Assembly (NCBI GenBank): GCA_003254885.1
Contig: QANT01009214.1
Location: 1 to 64,000, forward strand
Source of the DNA: Purshia tridentata
Taxonomy: Eukaryota; Streptophyta; Magnoliopsida; Rosales; Rosaceae
DNA: 64,000 nucleotides
Direction of reading: 5' to 3'
A model generated the notes under the pieces. It ran no database searches, was not told where the DNA came from, and saw only the letters and a program-made list of their open reading frames with translations. The translations under genes were made by a program, and so were the position numbers. Positions 34,338 to 47,750 of the stretch are shown here, piece by piece. Every line of letters begins with the position of its first letter. Within the stretch, counting starts at the first letter, position 1.

Positions 34338-34827
34338 TGGCTCAATTACAAAATACACTCATCAAATATGAGTGGTATTTCAGATTGCTCCATAAACAAA
34401 AATATGTTTCAGATTGGTCCACTAATTAATAGAAAATTACAAAATAGCACATCCATTATGAATTCCGTTAAAAAGATAGTTAAATGTCACTTTAAACAAT
34501 TATGAGAATTTTGTAAATGATGTGGACACCAAATTTTCTTCTCATGGATTAATAATGTCACATTGATTAAAATTTAAATAAAAAAAACTACCAAAACTTT
34601 TAAACCTGTAAAAATTAAATTAAATAATTATTAATATATTCATTGGGTTTAAATTTGATGTCCACATCATTCAAAAAATTCATGTATACCGGCATTTAAC
34701 GTCATTATTGACAGAATTTGTAACGGATGTGCTATTTTTTAATTAATTTTTTCTATTAGTTAGTGTACTAATGTAGAACATGTTTTTTTGTTCATGGATC
34801 AATCTGAATTATACCCCATATTGAGCC
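34338..34827. mobile_element. Foldback-type MITE with ~190-bp inverted arms
   Basis: The element starts GGCTCAAT and ends ATTGAGCC. The left arm (34338-34535) and the reverse complement of the right arm (34640-34827) align along almost their whole length, sharing TTTCAGATTG/ATTCAGATTG, AAAATAGCACATCC, and AATGATGTGGACA near the inner ends. The flanks match for 8 bp, TTGTTTTT on each side, which fits a target-site duplication, though this is low-complexity sequence. The interior is ~100 bp of A/T with no coding capacity. Confidence 0.75.
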
Positions 34828-34967
34828 TTGTTTTTTTATCAACTACCATACAAGTTTAATCTATACTCTTGGTATGCAATCTTTCCCTCCTGACCTTATG
34901 ATTGGATATAATTCAATAGATGTTCTCTTTGTAGAGAATGTATATAGACTTATAATTTAAATATAAG

Positions 34968-35068
34968 CCCTTGGGGTTAGCCTAAGTGGTGAGGTGAGTG
35001 GACTAAGAGTTAGAATTAAGCTAAATTCAAGGTTTATTTCCCTCCAATATAATAATAAAAAAATAAAA
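34968..35068 (+). mobile_element. tRNA-derived SINE candidate
   Basis: TTGGGGTTAGCCTAAGTGGT (34971-34990) matches a Pol III A box (TRGCNNAGTGG), a weaker B-box-like AATTCAAGG follows ~35 bp later, and an AT-rich tail (AATATAATAATAAAAAAATA) ends it. This is the plan of plant tRNA-related SINEs. No cloverleaf can be folded, so it is not a tRNA gene. Confidence 0.45.
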
Positions 35069-36224
35069 CGAATTTAAATATGGAATATGGGGGTTGAGAT
35101 TAACAAAATCTTAGTAGATCATTTAGGACTTTAAAATTAATCGAGGACATTTATGACAAATTTAAGTTGGATTACCTACTTTATTCATGGTTGAACTTAA
35201 ACCACAAAGAAAATGGTTTCGCTTACTTTACAAACTAAATTGGCACATGGGCCATGGGGTTACCCTAAACTTAAGGGCTGGGAATTGGACATTGAGTGCT
35301 GGAAGGACATGGCTCATTTCGTTCAAGGAACTGTTACTTTCAATGTACATGATCCAATATCAAATTACTCAACCAAAATTAATTACTTTAATACCGTACT
35401 ACATGGCATCATGCGTACGGAACATGTTATATGTTTCTTAAATATTGCATGCATTTTCTTAATTACTATAGTCAATGTGGCTTAAATGTGACCCATAAAA
35501 GTAGTCACTAGGACCAACTAATGTGTTTGACAAGAGGCGTGTTTGACAAGAGGCGTGTTTGATATTATAAAAATTAATTATATACCTACTTTTGATTTTC
35601 TTGGTAATCTTGGTTGTACTTCTCCTAATTATAGCTAGCTAGTTAATTCCTTTAAATCGTTAAGTAGTTGAGGAATTCAAGCAATCATATGACTACTGCG
35701 CAATTTCATTTTAATTAGCATATGCATTGTAATACATGTTAGCGTATGTTTTTCTTCCATACAAACACATGATATCATGTATCATTTTAGTTATTACTTC
35801 ATAATTAAAATCTAACAATATTACAGTTATAGATCATATTGTTAATCAAATTTATCAAAAATTAACAGAACCCATTTGCATAGAAACAACATACTTCATT
35901 AAGATCTAATTAATATACTCCAAAACAGTGTCATCCCTGTCAATGTCAAGATTCAACGTTATGCATATAACATGCATTTTGCATCGATCGTCAATGAAGT
36001 ATTTGCGTTAAGAGACAAATGAAAAATACATTATATATATACGTACACAATGTTACGTAAAGCCAACGTGGTATATCTTGTTTTGCAATCTTACTCATCA
36101 TGCATTTACACATACATCTTGTCATGACATCTTTTATATTTCAACCAAGCCATCATATCGATCTATGTACATAATACAAACCCCCAAGACATGACCCTCA
36201 CAAACCTCATCATTCATATCAACC
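35069..36224. other. Intergenic, PME 1 upstream region
   Basis: AT-rich promoter-side sequence. A short direct repeat (GTGTTTGACAAGAGGC, twice near 35522-35555) was seen. Open frames at about 35187-35485 carry no family signature. Confidence 0.45.
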
Positions 36225-37915
36225 ATGGCCATGAAAACTACAAGTCTCCTCATACTCTCAATCCTCATCTTCTCTTCCATCTTCCACTCAGCCCTCTCAA
36301 GAACCCACCACCACTCCAACCGCATTCGCACGTGGTGCAACAAAACCCCTCACCCTGAACCATGTACCTATTGCATGTCTCACACTCGCCAACACTTCAA
36401 ACCAAAACATACATCCGAATTTCGAAAAATGATCGTGCAAGTGGCACTCGAGAGAGCTCTCAATGCACGAGCATATGCCTCGCAATATGGCCCAAATTGT
36501 GAAAGCAAATCACAAAAAGCCGCATGGGCAGATTGCTTGAAACTGTTCGACCACACCGTCCTCCAGCTCAACCACACCCTCCAAGGCTTAGCCACCAACA
36601 AAAGCTTCACCAATTTCGATGCACAGACTTGGCTCAGCGCTGCCTCCACCAACATCGAAACTTGTCGACTCGGCTCATTGGAGCTCAACGTTTCAGACTT
36701 CATCATGCCCATCACGTCCAACAACAATGTGTCCGAGCTCATTAGCAACGGTTTGGCAATTGGAGCCCAAATTCCCGACCCGGAAGAGAACACATACACA
36801 GAAGGGTATCCCAATTGGGTTTCGAAACATGACCGGAGGCTGTTGCAAGCTTCAAAAATTAAGGCAAATCTTGTAGTGGCCAAAGACGGGTCGGGTCATT
36901 TTCGGACCGTCCAAGCAGCCTTAGATGCAGCAGCAAAGAGGAGAAAGACTAGTAGGTTTGTTATACATGTGAAGAGAGGTGTTTACAAAGAGAACATCGA
37001 GGTCAGCAACAATAACAATAACATCATGCTAGTCGGTGATAGCATGAGATATACAGTAATCACAGGCAGCCGAAGTGTCTATGGAGGTTCCACCACCTAT
37101 AATTCTGCGACAGCTGGTAATTAATTTCAATTTGAATTCTCTATTACTCTTGCTTTGTTACTTTAATTTAATTTTTTAAAGAAACGATGTTTCTAAACTT
37201 TAACCTTTGTTCCAATTCAGGTATTGATGGGATTGGCTTCATCGCGCGTGGCATCACATTCAGCAACACGGCCGGTCCGGCAAAGGCTCAAGCCGTGGCA
37301 CTTCGATCGGCCTCCGACCTCTCCGTCTTCTACCGCTGTGCCTTTCAAGGCTACCAAGACACCCTCATGGTCCATTCTCAACGTCAATTTTACAGAGAGT
37401 GTTACATCTATGGCACCGTAGACTTCATATTTGGTAACGCAGCTGTGGTCTTCCAAAGTTGTATTATTTATGTAAGGAGGCCGTTATGGGGCCAGGTCAA
37501 CGTCATCACAGCTCAAGCTCGAAACGACCCGTTTCAGAACACAGCTATTTCGTTCCACAACTGTCAAGTTCGGGCCACGGCTGACTTGAAGCCCATGGTT
37601 CGGGCTGTCAAAACGTATTTGGGCCGGCCCTGGATGCAGTATTCCCGGGTTGTCTTTCTCAAATGTTACTTGGATAGCTTGGTGAACCCAGCTGGTTGGT
37701 TAGAGTGGCAGAAAAGTAATTTTGCTCTCAGCACTTTGTATTATGCAGAGTATAAGAATTTTGGGCCTGCCTCCTCCACCAGATACAGAGTCAAGTGGCC
37801 TGGTTTTCATGTCATTACTAGTGCAAATGTCGCCTCCAAGTTCACCGTCGGTAGCCTTATTTCCGGTCGGTCATGGCTTCCGGCCACCGGAGTTCCATTC
37901 ACGTCTGGCCTCTGA
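36225..37915 (+). CDS. Type-I pectin methylesterase with inhibitor pro-region (copy 1)
   Basis: Exons 36225-37116 and 37221-37915 join (GT-AG, phase 1) into 528 aa. Order: signal peptide (1-25, TSLLILSILIFSSIFHSALS), PMEI-like pro-domain (about 33-180, opening RTWCNKTPHPEPC), the processing motif RRLL (204-207), then the carbohydrate-esterase 8 domain. Active-site residues are in place: Q321 (QAVALR), Q343-D344 (GYQDTL), D365 (DFIFGNAA) and R433 (YLGRPW). The enzyme removes methyl esters from homogalacturonan in the wall. The pro-region keeps it inactive until cleavage at RRLL in the Golgi. The start is the first ATG, and it gives a clear signal peptide. A tandem relative follows 2.5 kb downstream with the intron at the same position. 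Confidence 0.93.
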
Positions 37916-40354
37916 TCATGTCCTATATATATGTATAGTATAATTGGTTGTACTTAATATTTATTTGTTTGGGAGAAAGATTATTTATATACGTTTGGTG
38001 ATTATTGGATTTTTGTACATTATAATACATTCTCAAAAAGAGAAATTATTGAATTATTTATCGTAATATTGTATTTGGATGAACAAATTTGACGAAGAGA
38101 ACTCATGCACTTTCATCTTTCATCTCCTGATATTATTAAGCTGCTGATCAATAAAGCAATGTGCAGAATGTTTGTGAACATCTCCTGCAAGGGTACGCAT
38201 GTCAAAATGGCCATCGACTTGATGTCAACATGATCACATGAGATATTTATTTATAATAGTTGTGCGAGTGTTACGCCAAACTTGTAGCTTACGAAAGAAG
38301 ACAAATTAACAAAAAATACTTGATTTATACCAACAACTACACATCTACACCCAGTATTAGATTCAAATTTTTGTGGGTCTTATATAATGTTTTTTTTTTT
38401 TTAGTTTTTTGGGTCTTATCTAATCTGGGTATATATTAATTAGTATGTCTTGTAAGTTTGAACAATCATGTAGCTGGATTAAGAAAACATAATTAATATT
38501 GGATTCGTGTACTTAACTGACTTAATTTATGTAATATATGCATAATGGTGGAGAGGTGCAGATTTAAATGGTAGAGCTTCTCAGTAACTGAGATCTTGCA
38601 TGGGAATGACTTGCTTGTCATAATACTAATAAGTCTAATATATATATACGTAACAGTTCAATGCTTATCTAGGTAGATGAACAAATTAATCAAAGTTATC
38701 AATCGTGTATATATAGAAAGTCCTTGTACAGATGATTAAGAAAATGCTGCAAAGCATGCATGTATTTATTTTTGTGGCCAGGGGCAAAGCATGCATGTTT
38801 GTTCAGGAAGAAACCCGGAACTTCAAATATTTTCCAATTAATATATAGAGGCAGGCATTACTTGCATCAGTTCTGTATTAATTTAAAAAAAATCTGTGGA
38901 TATTGAATTAAAATCAGAACTAATCGTCCACAAGGTTGAAGCCATTGAAATTATATATTTTTCCATCGATAAGAAAAAAAGAAAAACAGTGGGTACGTAC
39001 CTTCCCAGAACGCGTCCTATCGCTGCTAATTAGAATGTTCAGATTCAAAGTCAACAACTTAAGAAATTGTCGGACATATCCAGCTATTTGCCAATAGCCC
39101 ATGTAATTAATATAATTAATATATGGAATGTAAAAGCCTAATTGGACAAATATTCTCCTCGTTTCATTTTTTATTTTATCACTTACAAAGTCTTCTATTG
39201 CCCTTCTATAGGTTCTTCTTCCATAGCTGGATCCATTTTTTTTTTAATCTCTTAATTTTATTTTATTTTCTTTAAATCTCATCCTTTGACTTCATATATG
39301 AATTTGAAGAAAAAAATCATATCTAAAGATTCAACATAGATCCTCCCATTTAAACTCATCTAAACAGATCAAAGGACTAGTTCACCAGAACAAAAAATAA
39401 GTTGAACCCAATTCCACTCCAAGTTAAATTATGTGGTGGATTATCATTCGAATAGTATTTGTTTTATCTTTCTTCAAGTTCCAGATTTTCAGTTGATGAG
39501 AAAATAAAATAAACACAATTGAAATGATAGTCCATCAAAAATAAAAAATGATACATATATACAAGCCATTTTTTTTTTTTATGACCAAATATACAATCCA
39601 ATTTAAATGATATCATTCTGACCAATGATATGGAGACAGAAAACGGAGCCTAAGGTTTAGCCAAAGCTTCTCTTGAGCACTACTATTAGATATTCTTGTA
39701 TGAATCAATTAATTTGTTATTTGATAAATAACTATGACCACGTATTGACAATAATTTTTGGTTTACAATAAACTAGACCATGGGCTAGGCCATTAATTGG
39801 AATTATATCAGGAACTGTTTCGTTGTGAGGCTTGTATCGGCTCCATTACAAACAGCCCCAATTGCAATATCATATTCCACTAAAGGATAAGCTTAGAATG
39901 TGTTTGTTGGGAATTGGAATGTATTCATTCATGTATAGAATTAAATCAATTAACAAGCATATGTATACGTGAACTCGTTAACTGTAGATAGGAGAGATGA
40001 ACTGGCACGTCTTAATTAAAATCATGCATATCTATGGACCAGCATTTATTCTCTATAATCGATCTGTGTATGTTTGAAGAGAATATTACACGTACAGTGC
40101 TGAACGCGTTCTTAAAAATAAAAATGATTTGATATGTCTTTCATATGATGCAGTCAATTCAAATGCTTGACATTTTCTTCTGTGAGTCTGTCAAGATATT
40201 ACACCTTAATATATATGACTGAATCATTGGTTGCGTATAGGACATCATACTTGACATATAATTAGAAGTTAATCAATAATAAGACAATATATGTGTGTTC
40301 TTCTTACTAATTAACAACCCCAGACCTCTCTGTCACTACGTCGTACGTACCCCC
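37916..40354. other. Intergenic between the two PME genes
   Basis: 2.4 kb of AT-rich sequence with no coding signal and no shared block with the PME 1 promoter that I could see. Confidence 0.5.
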
Positions 40355-40362
40355 TATATATA
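40355..40362 (+). promoter_or_regulatory. Candidate TATA box, PME 2
   Basis: TATATATA lies 54-61 bp upstream of the ATG, in a CCCC-TATATATA-TCCCAC context. Confidence 0.55.
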
Positions 40363-40415
40363 TCCCACTAGTCATTTCTTAGCTACAAACCAATTCAAAC
40401 CTAAACAAGCCAACC

Positions 40416-41298
40416 ATGGCCCCTAACCCAATTAATTCATTCATTCTATGCTTGTCTTTTGCTTTTCTATGTTCATTAGCCTTGTCTAAGAACTCCAATG
40501 TACTCTCCACCGGCATAGATTCGTGGTGCAACAAAACCCCTTACCCCGAAACTTGCAAATACACCTTCACCCATGACCAAAAAAACAGCTTCGCCTCCAA
40601 ACAAATGTCCGACTTCAAAAAACTTGCTGTCCAAGTCACATTGGAGCAAACCCTCAAAGCCCAAAGCCACAACAAGTGGCTAGGTTCCAAGTGCAGAAAC
40701 AAGAAAGAAAAGGCTGCATGGGCTGACTGCTTGATCCTCTACCAAGAAACCATCACCGCTCTCAACCAAACCATCGACCCCACCACCAAGTGCACCGACT
40801 ACGACATCCAGACCTGGCTCAGCACCGCCCTAACCAACCTTGAGACGTGCCGGACTGGGTTCCTGGAGCTCGGGGTCTCGGACTTTATCCTGCCCCTCAT
40901 GTCCAACAATGTTTCCAAGCTCATCAGCAACACTTTGTCCTTGGGCAATGCGTCGAATATTCCACCTGTGACTAACAGATACAAGGAGGGTTTTCCGAGC
41001 TGGGTTTCGCCAAGAAACCGGAGGCTTTTGCAGTCAACACCGGCGGCGGACGTAGTGGTGGCGCAAGACGGGTCGGGGAACTACAAGACCATACAAGAGG
41101 CATTGGATGCGGCGGCGAAGAGGAGTGGGAGTAATAGGTTTGTGATACGTGTGAAGAGTGGGGTTTATAAGGAGAATCTTGACATCAAGCTCAAGAATAT
41201 TTATCTGCTTGGAGATGGAATGAGGTTTACCTTTATTACCGGTAGCCGCAGTGTTGTAGGCGGTTCCACAACTTTCAACTCTGCAACTGTTGGTAAGT

Positions 41299-41335
<37 letters not shown>

Positions 41336-42180
41336 ATGTTTTGAACAAGAAAAAAGTAAAGAGGGTAAAAGATTAGTGAACTAAAAAGAGAGTCAAAGAT
41401 AGAGGGTTTTTACTAATGAACATATTTTATTATTTCAAAATCTCCATTATCAATTTCTAACTCTTATATTTTTACTGCTTAATTACAGCTGTTACTGGCG
41501 AAGGCTTCATTGCACGCGGCATCACATTTCGCAACACAGCCGGTCCAGAGAACCACCAAGCCGTGGCCCTCCGGTCCGGCGCCGACCTCTCGGTCTTCTA
41601 CCGCTGCGGCTTCGAAGGCTACCAAGACACCCTCTACGTCCACTCCAACCGGCAGTTCTACAAAGAGTGCTACATCTACGGTACCGTTGACTTCATCTTC
41701 GGCAACGCTGCCGTCGTCCTCCAGAACTGCATGATCTACGCCCGAAAACCCATGAACGGACAACAGAACACCATCACGGCACAGGGTCGGACCGACCCGA
41801 ATCAGGACACGGGCATTTCAATCCATGACTCCCGGGTCATGGCGGCGGACGACCTTAAACCGGTGGTGGGGTCGGTGAAGACGTTCTTGGGAAGGCCGTG
41901 GAAGGAGTACTCGCGAACCGTTTTTCTGCAGAGTTACCTTGACACTTTGGTGGACCCCGCTGGGTGGCTGGAGTGGGATGGCAATTTTGCCCTCAGCACT
42001 TTGTATTATGGAGAGTACAAGAATACTGGGCCGGGTTCTTCCACTGCTGGCCGGGTTAAGTGGGGTGGGTATCATGTCATAACCAGTTCTTCGGTAGCTT
42101 CCACGTTCACGGTGAACAACTTCATTGGTGGAAGCTCGTGGTTGCCTGCAACTGGTGTGCCGTTCAATGGTGGCCTATGA
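40416..42180 (+). CDS. Type-I pectin methylesterase with inhibitor pro-region (copy 2)
   Basis: Exons 40416-41292 and 41489-42180 (GT-AG, phase 1) give 522 aa. A signal peptide (about 1-24) is followed by a PMEI-like pro-domain opening DSWCNKTPYPETC, the processing site RRLL at 202-205, and the esterase domain with QAVALR, GYQDTL, DFIFGNAA and FLGRPW, so all catalytic residues are present. It is a paralogue of the upstream gene, with the same intron position and the same domain order. The coding region is noticeably more GC-rich at third positions than copy 1, especially in exon 2. Intron 1 starts GTAAGTGT and runs immediately into a (TC)16 repeat. The product is secreted and demethylesterifies pectin, and the PMEI genes of this window belong to the family that inhibits such enzymes. 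Confidence 0.93.
41301..41332. repeat. (TC)16 microsatellite next to a splice donor
   Basis: The perfect dinucleotide tract begins 8 bp after the PME 2 exon-1 boundary (41292). Confidence 0.95.
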
Positions 42181-45100
42181 TCATAAAACTAATTATTTCT
42201 TTTATATTATATTATTTATTTTTGCAATAATTTTGGTAATTCATTTTTTCTTGCATGTAATTAAATATTGTTTTAGAATCAGTGAAATAAATTCCTGATT
42301 TCGAATAAATTTATAGAGCTTAAAAATATAAAAGTTTCAAATAAAATTTTGAAAGATTATGGTTTCATTAAAAATTTAGACTACACAATTTCAATTCGGT
42401 AATAATTTGAAATTTTGAGAAAATTTTTAAAATTTATATTCTATGGTTAGAATAATGTATTAATGTAACAAAATGTGGAAATCGAAGCCCACTGGATTAC
42501 CGTGGCCCAACAGACATAGTTGAGTTGAGTAACACAAAATTGGGCTTAATAGCTTTAATTTGGGTAAGACATCCAAGGGAACCGGCTACTGTGCGCCGTC
42601 TACTGTACCCCGTCTGTATGAACTGCGAAAAGATCCGACGGTCCATAAAATTATACTCTATGCTCTACCGTGTCCGCACCATAACTCCCAAGTTGGATTT
42701 AAAGGCAACTTCTGGTTGCATTACAAAAACCTAATCAGTGCACCCATCTCTAAAAAAAGAATAAAATTTTCAATTTTTTTTTTTGTGGGTGTATTGATCA
42801 ATTTTTCTTGTGAGTATAGTCCCAATAATTTCAGCTTTCACTCCTTCCAACTTTATTTGTTCTCATTTCTCATTCACATGATCATGGTTATAATAGGCAC
42901 TACAATTTTCGAGGTGACATATAAACCAAAAACCAATCATATATATCTCCTCCTCATGAGAGTAATTATTTAATTTTAGGTGAGACTTTGGCATTTCATA
43001 AAGGTGACAACCAAACACTAAAAACACAATTATTAGAATCATAAACCACTTAATAGTCAATACTCTTTCGTGCGTGTGTCTGCTAAAACAAATTGTCAAC
43101 CATGCGGCACATTCACAAATTTGCACTTATGCTTTTTTCCTCATCAGAAAAATGTGAATTTCATTTATAAAAGACAAATTAATTTTATGAAACAATTACA
43201 CACAATATGTAAAGTTGTAAATAATTGTATTTTTTTTGTATGTATAGGATGTTGATAATGTGAATAAATTCTATCATGTAACAATAGAGATAACATAAAC
43301 ACATAACATATATACATTTGTGATGAGTAACAAATATTTTGACAAACATAAAAAAGAAGAAGCATGGGACCATATGTGACCCACACATTACATGCATTGT
43401 GGGAGGAAGTAACTTCACAATAATTAGACGAAGATGTATAAAACATTACTTTAATCAATGGTCTTCTAAATTGTTTTGGAGAAGGAATTGACCCTTGGTT
43501 GCTCTGAAAAGGCAAACCAGTGTAGGTCAAGTCGAAACAATATCAACATATGGCCTGCATGTAATTCATACTCTTTGTTTGCGTAGTACAAACTCTTAAT
43601 TGGCAGGTACATTATACTTAGGAATATTCCCCCTCTTATTCTTTTAATCTTAAGTCTTAACAAACATATTATATATATATAGGCTTTAAAGAGGCTAATT
43701 TATGAAATTATATTATGTATGGAAAATTAGAAATGGATAATTGAAGAAGAGAAAAGCCACGTGGAAGCCACAAGTTGGACAGAAAGGGTTAAAAAAACAT
43801 GGTCCGAATCTGTGGATGATACGAGGAGGACCTACAACTCCAAGACTAAGTAGGCACGATTAGAACAAAACAGTGACATCTTATGGGGCCCAAGGTGTAT
43901 TAGAGAAGCCGCATCCTTATTGGTTGCGGTGAAGCTCAGCCACCCAAATGATGCCACGCCAGCAACAACGGAGTTCTACCGTCCACCCGAAACTTTGGGA
44001 CGGGATCAATGATGTTTCACAGCATCATCATTAAAAGAACAACGGGGTGGGCCTACGTCATTCAATCTCACTGACACTGGGAGTTTCTCAACCTTACTAT
44101 TTAAAGCTCCAATATTACCATTTAAAGCTCGATTCTCTCTTAAATTATGTAAAGTGCATCAATAAAAACTATGTAATTGGTGAAATCCCATTTCAACTTT
44201 CCATCTTTGTCTTCAAACATCTTAAGAGCTTCATCCTTATGCCATCTATAGGCTTCTATTTCTGTATAATCTCAACACAAAGCACAAAAATCTCATAAAC
44301 AATATCCAGCTTTTTAAACCTATAACATAAGAATAAAATGCCTAGCTATAAACTTCTTTTTAAGGAACGTATATATTCACCATCAGAAGCCTATATCGTG
44401 CATTATAGGTTCTTTAATCCTGTAATTTTCCCAACTCTCACAACAATTTTATAATAGAATTTCGATTAATTGTTTACTTAAGGTGAATATTACTTGATAT
44501 ACATTGTTTGTCTATTTTTTTGACAATTCAAACTTTTAAAATGTAATAAATATTAATTGTAGTTGTAGTTAAACAATTATTGAGTTCAAAATTAATCTCC
44601 AATCTGATTCTCTACTTATTTTTATTTATTTATGTATGATTTGTTTTTGCATGTGCTGTAGAATAAAATTGCACATCAACAAGTTCATATACGCGCGTAC
44701 ACATTATCCCAATAAAGAACCTCAGACCCAAATTCACCAACGTCCTTACGAGTGCACCATTTATCTGTAAATTGAAGTGCTTCTTTACTTTTTTATTTTT
44801 TGGCCAAAAACTGAAGTGCTTCTATTCTACCTACGAGTTCAGTTCAGAATTAATCAATTTCTTGGTTACAGAAATGAGATATTCACACACTTACGTGAAC
44901 ATGGCTAAAAATATCTATATGCACGTGGTTCATCTTTTTCCTTCCTTTTGGGTTGGCCAGGGAGCTAGTGGGCCCTACCAAAAACCAAATACCGGAACCC
45001 ACCAAGCCTATTTTGGGACACTATGGTATGCCGAAACAAGGGGGACCATGGGGGTGCGGGACCCACCTGGCACAACTCAGCCCACAACACACTTCCCCTC

Positions 45101-47654
45101 AACTTGCGAGCTCAATGATAGTGGCTAGCCCACGCCGGATGGCAAGCCGCCAGGGCCATCATTCCCTCTCATGTGGGTCCCGCATCCCACCACACTACAC
45201 TTGCCGTGCTTTTGTCATCCAACATTTCCGGCTCTCGGCTCAGCCAGCCAGTCAAGCCATTTGGAGGACTGTCTCTTTCTGGAATTTTTTTTTTTTGTCT
45301 TTATTTTTTAATGAAATTTCCATTTTGGTCTCCATTTTTTAGTTTCGGTAATTTCAGTTGGTGTAATTAGATCCAAACTATTTATTTTATTTTATTTAGA
45401 TAGAAATATAATATGCTAGCGCATATAATTGAATATTTTAGATATTAGGTGATGAATATAGTCTAACAAAATAATTTAAAAAGTTAAATAAAATATGATT
45501 AAGAAAGATAGAAAAAATAAAACTTAAATAATTAGTAAAAGAAAAGACATATCCAAGTATTATTGGGCCACGTTATTCAATTAAATGAGTTCTACTCATA
45601 AATTTTTTAAAATATATAAAATTTACATTATGTTCCTGTACAATTTGAACCTAATTGTAAAAGTAATAAAAGTTGAGAATAAAAATTTTCAAAAAAAGTT
45701 AAAGCAAAAGCTTCGTTAGAGTACATGGACCATAAGTGCACTATACTTATTTATTTATTTATTTTCCAAAATCTCTTTCTGGATGTTAATGTCGGTAACT
45801 GGGTCCTACTTCTTGCGAACCACTCGTGCGAAGCTAACTAACAAACAAAGAATAAAGAAGATAGGACAACGTTGATTAATAGATCGATCGAGATCGAGAT
45901 GCCACGACTGCGGTCCATCGATTCTCGGTGGACGTTGAAGCATGGGATGACCAAATTAAAAAAATTATCCATGAGCTTAAATTTGAGAGCAGTACGGAAC
46001 GGGGAGGGGGCATAAACCTTGAGCAAGCTAGCTGTTAGAACGGGGCTTGAGCTCCGTAACGAGTCGACTCAGCTGAAGGACGAGGTATATATATATATAT
46101 ATAAACCGCGTATCATGATGACAATGGAAGCGTATAGGTCACGAGCAAGGCTGGCCGGTGATGCCTCATTCAAATATATTTGTTATAGAATTAGATTGTA
46201 GGGGTCGCAGGTAATTTTTGGTATTGGAGTAACTGGACCGATTATTATTTCTTTTATTTTATGTGGTGGGCTATGAGACATTGCTAGCTTCACCATCAAT
46301 TTCATGACTTTTCGTTGAGCAAAGGTGATATCAGCCGCCAACAAATACATGTTCTAGAAATTAATTAATTCATGCACCCGTCACGAGTGCACTTTAAATT
46401 TGCAAGCTAAAATCTGTAATGAAAAAATGTTTGTTGGGTTCTTAATTATACAATTTTGGATAATAATTATGGAAACATAATGGTTTTGATCGAGAACCAA
46501 TGAAGCATATATCTACCGGACCAAATCAATACTTTGTTCACAAAAATGAACTGTAACCTTTGCTTTAATTATGGGAGTAATAATAGAACTGAACAACCTG
46601 CTTACATGCACCATATTAACCTAAATAAAGAGTGAGTAATGACATCACAATAAACTCATAACTAGCAAAGCATTAGGCAATGGCAGTGATCACGAAGCAC
46701 GTGTCGTTCCCCCATGAAACTGTGAGGGAAGATGGATGAAACGGTGGGTGAGTTGAAGAAGAGAGCTAGAGGGACATGATGATGATGGTAAATATATAGC
46801 AGTTAAGATGAGATGAAGGGCATGGTGGAAATGGTAGGGACTAGGAATGGAGTTGAGGGAAGAGGATAGGGCCAGCATGCCACATTTGTGTAACTTTTTA
46901 ACTTTTTGGCTGCAGGTGGCTGTTTCATTACGTCACCAACATACATATATCTCAGGCAAGCTGATATATAAATTGAATCGGTGAGTGGTGTGTGCAGAAT
47001 TGTTTGCTAGGTAGCTGGGTCTGTGTCACTGTCGCAGACACCTGTGAAAGGGAAACATTCACATAATCAAATAGTGAATGAATTGGGTCTCAATCAGTTG
47101 CGGGTGGAGGTGGCAGTAGACGGTGCTTTCTTTCCTCTGTTTGAGCCAATTTTGCGCCACCTTTTTTCCGGCCTAAATCTTTCCCACCAATCTAGCTTAC
47201 TCCGATAATGATCGAAAGACAATGAGAGCTTAAGACATCAACAAGACGCTACTTCCTTCAACTTCCTTTTTTTTTCTAGATATATTTTATATTTTATTGT
47301 AAACCCTAAAAAATATGTTAATTATTTGTTAGCATTATTTGGTTCTTATTTAAACCCAGTTGGTCTCTATTCTTCCATTCGTTCAACTTTTCCATTCTTG
47401 GGATCCAATCCCGACAAGTCGACAGTTCCTGTTTCTAGGGGCTAGAAAACAAGTCAAGTGCGGGGGTTCAATTCCCGAGAGTAGAACAGAACCCGTATTC
47501 GATCATAAATATATCACTTTGCCACATCTTCTGTTTCTCTCTGTCTTCATTTGTTTCCTTGTCTCATCTGTGAGAGCTTCCTCTACTCTTTAGAGTGAGC
47601 CTTTCAGAGGTACCACGGTATAAGCAACAACTATATACTCACGTCGATCTCAGA
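42181..47654. other. Large intergenic region, NAC upstream
   Basis: 5.5 kb without a supportable gene. Two stretches are less AT-rich than the rest, about 43745-44080 and 44940-45280, but their frames are short and show no known domain. A (TA)n tract lies at about 46086-46103. These could be promoter or old transposon sequence. Confidence 0.4.
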
Positions 47655-47661
47655 TATATAA
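47655..47661 (+). promoter_or_regulatory. Candidate TATA box, NAC gene
   Basis: TATATAA, followed by GCCC, is placed well for transcription starting near 47690, upstream of the probable 5'UTR exon. Confidence 0.45.
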
Positions 47662-47750
47662 GCCCACTTTTCACACCATCAATCAACCAATTTTTAAAGG
47701 AAAGGATTTTGCTGTGCTAGGGATCGATCTGTTGGTTTGCTTAATCATCT

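Noticed and set aside
43745-44080. GC-richer stretch considered as a gene
   Set aside because: No continuous frame, no splice-consistent exons and no known motif.
44940-45280. GC-richer stretch with overlapping open frames (118 and 129 codons)
   Set aside because: The frames overlap each other, are repetitive in Pro/Thr/His, and match no family I recognise.
47455-47480. tRNA-like T-arm (CGGGG GTTCAAT TCCCG)
   Set aside because: A T-stem-loop can be drawn, but no A box, D-arm or matching acceptor strand lies at the right distance upstream.
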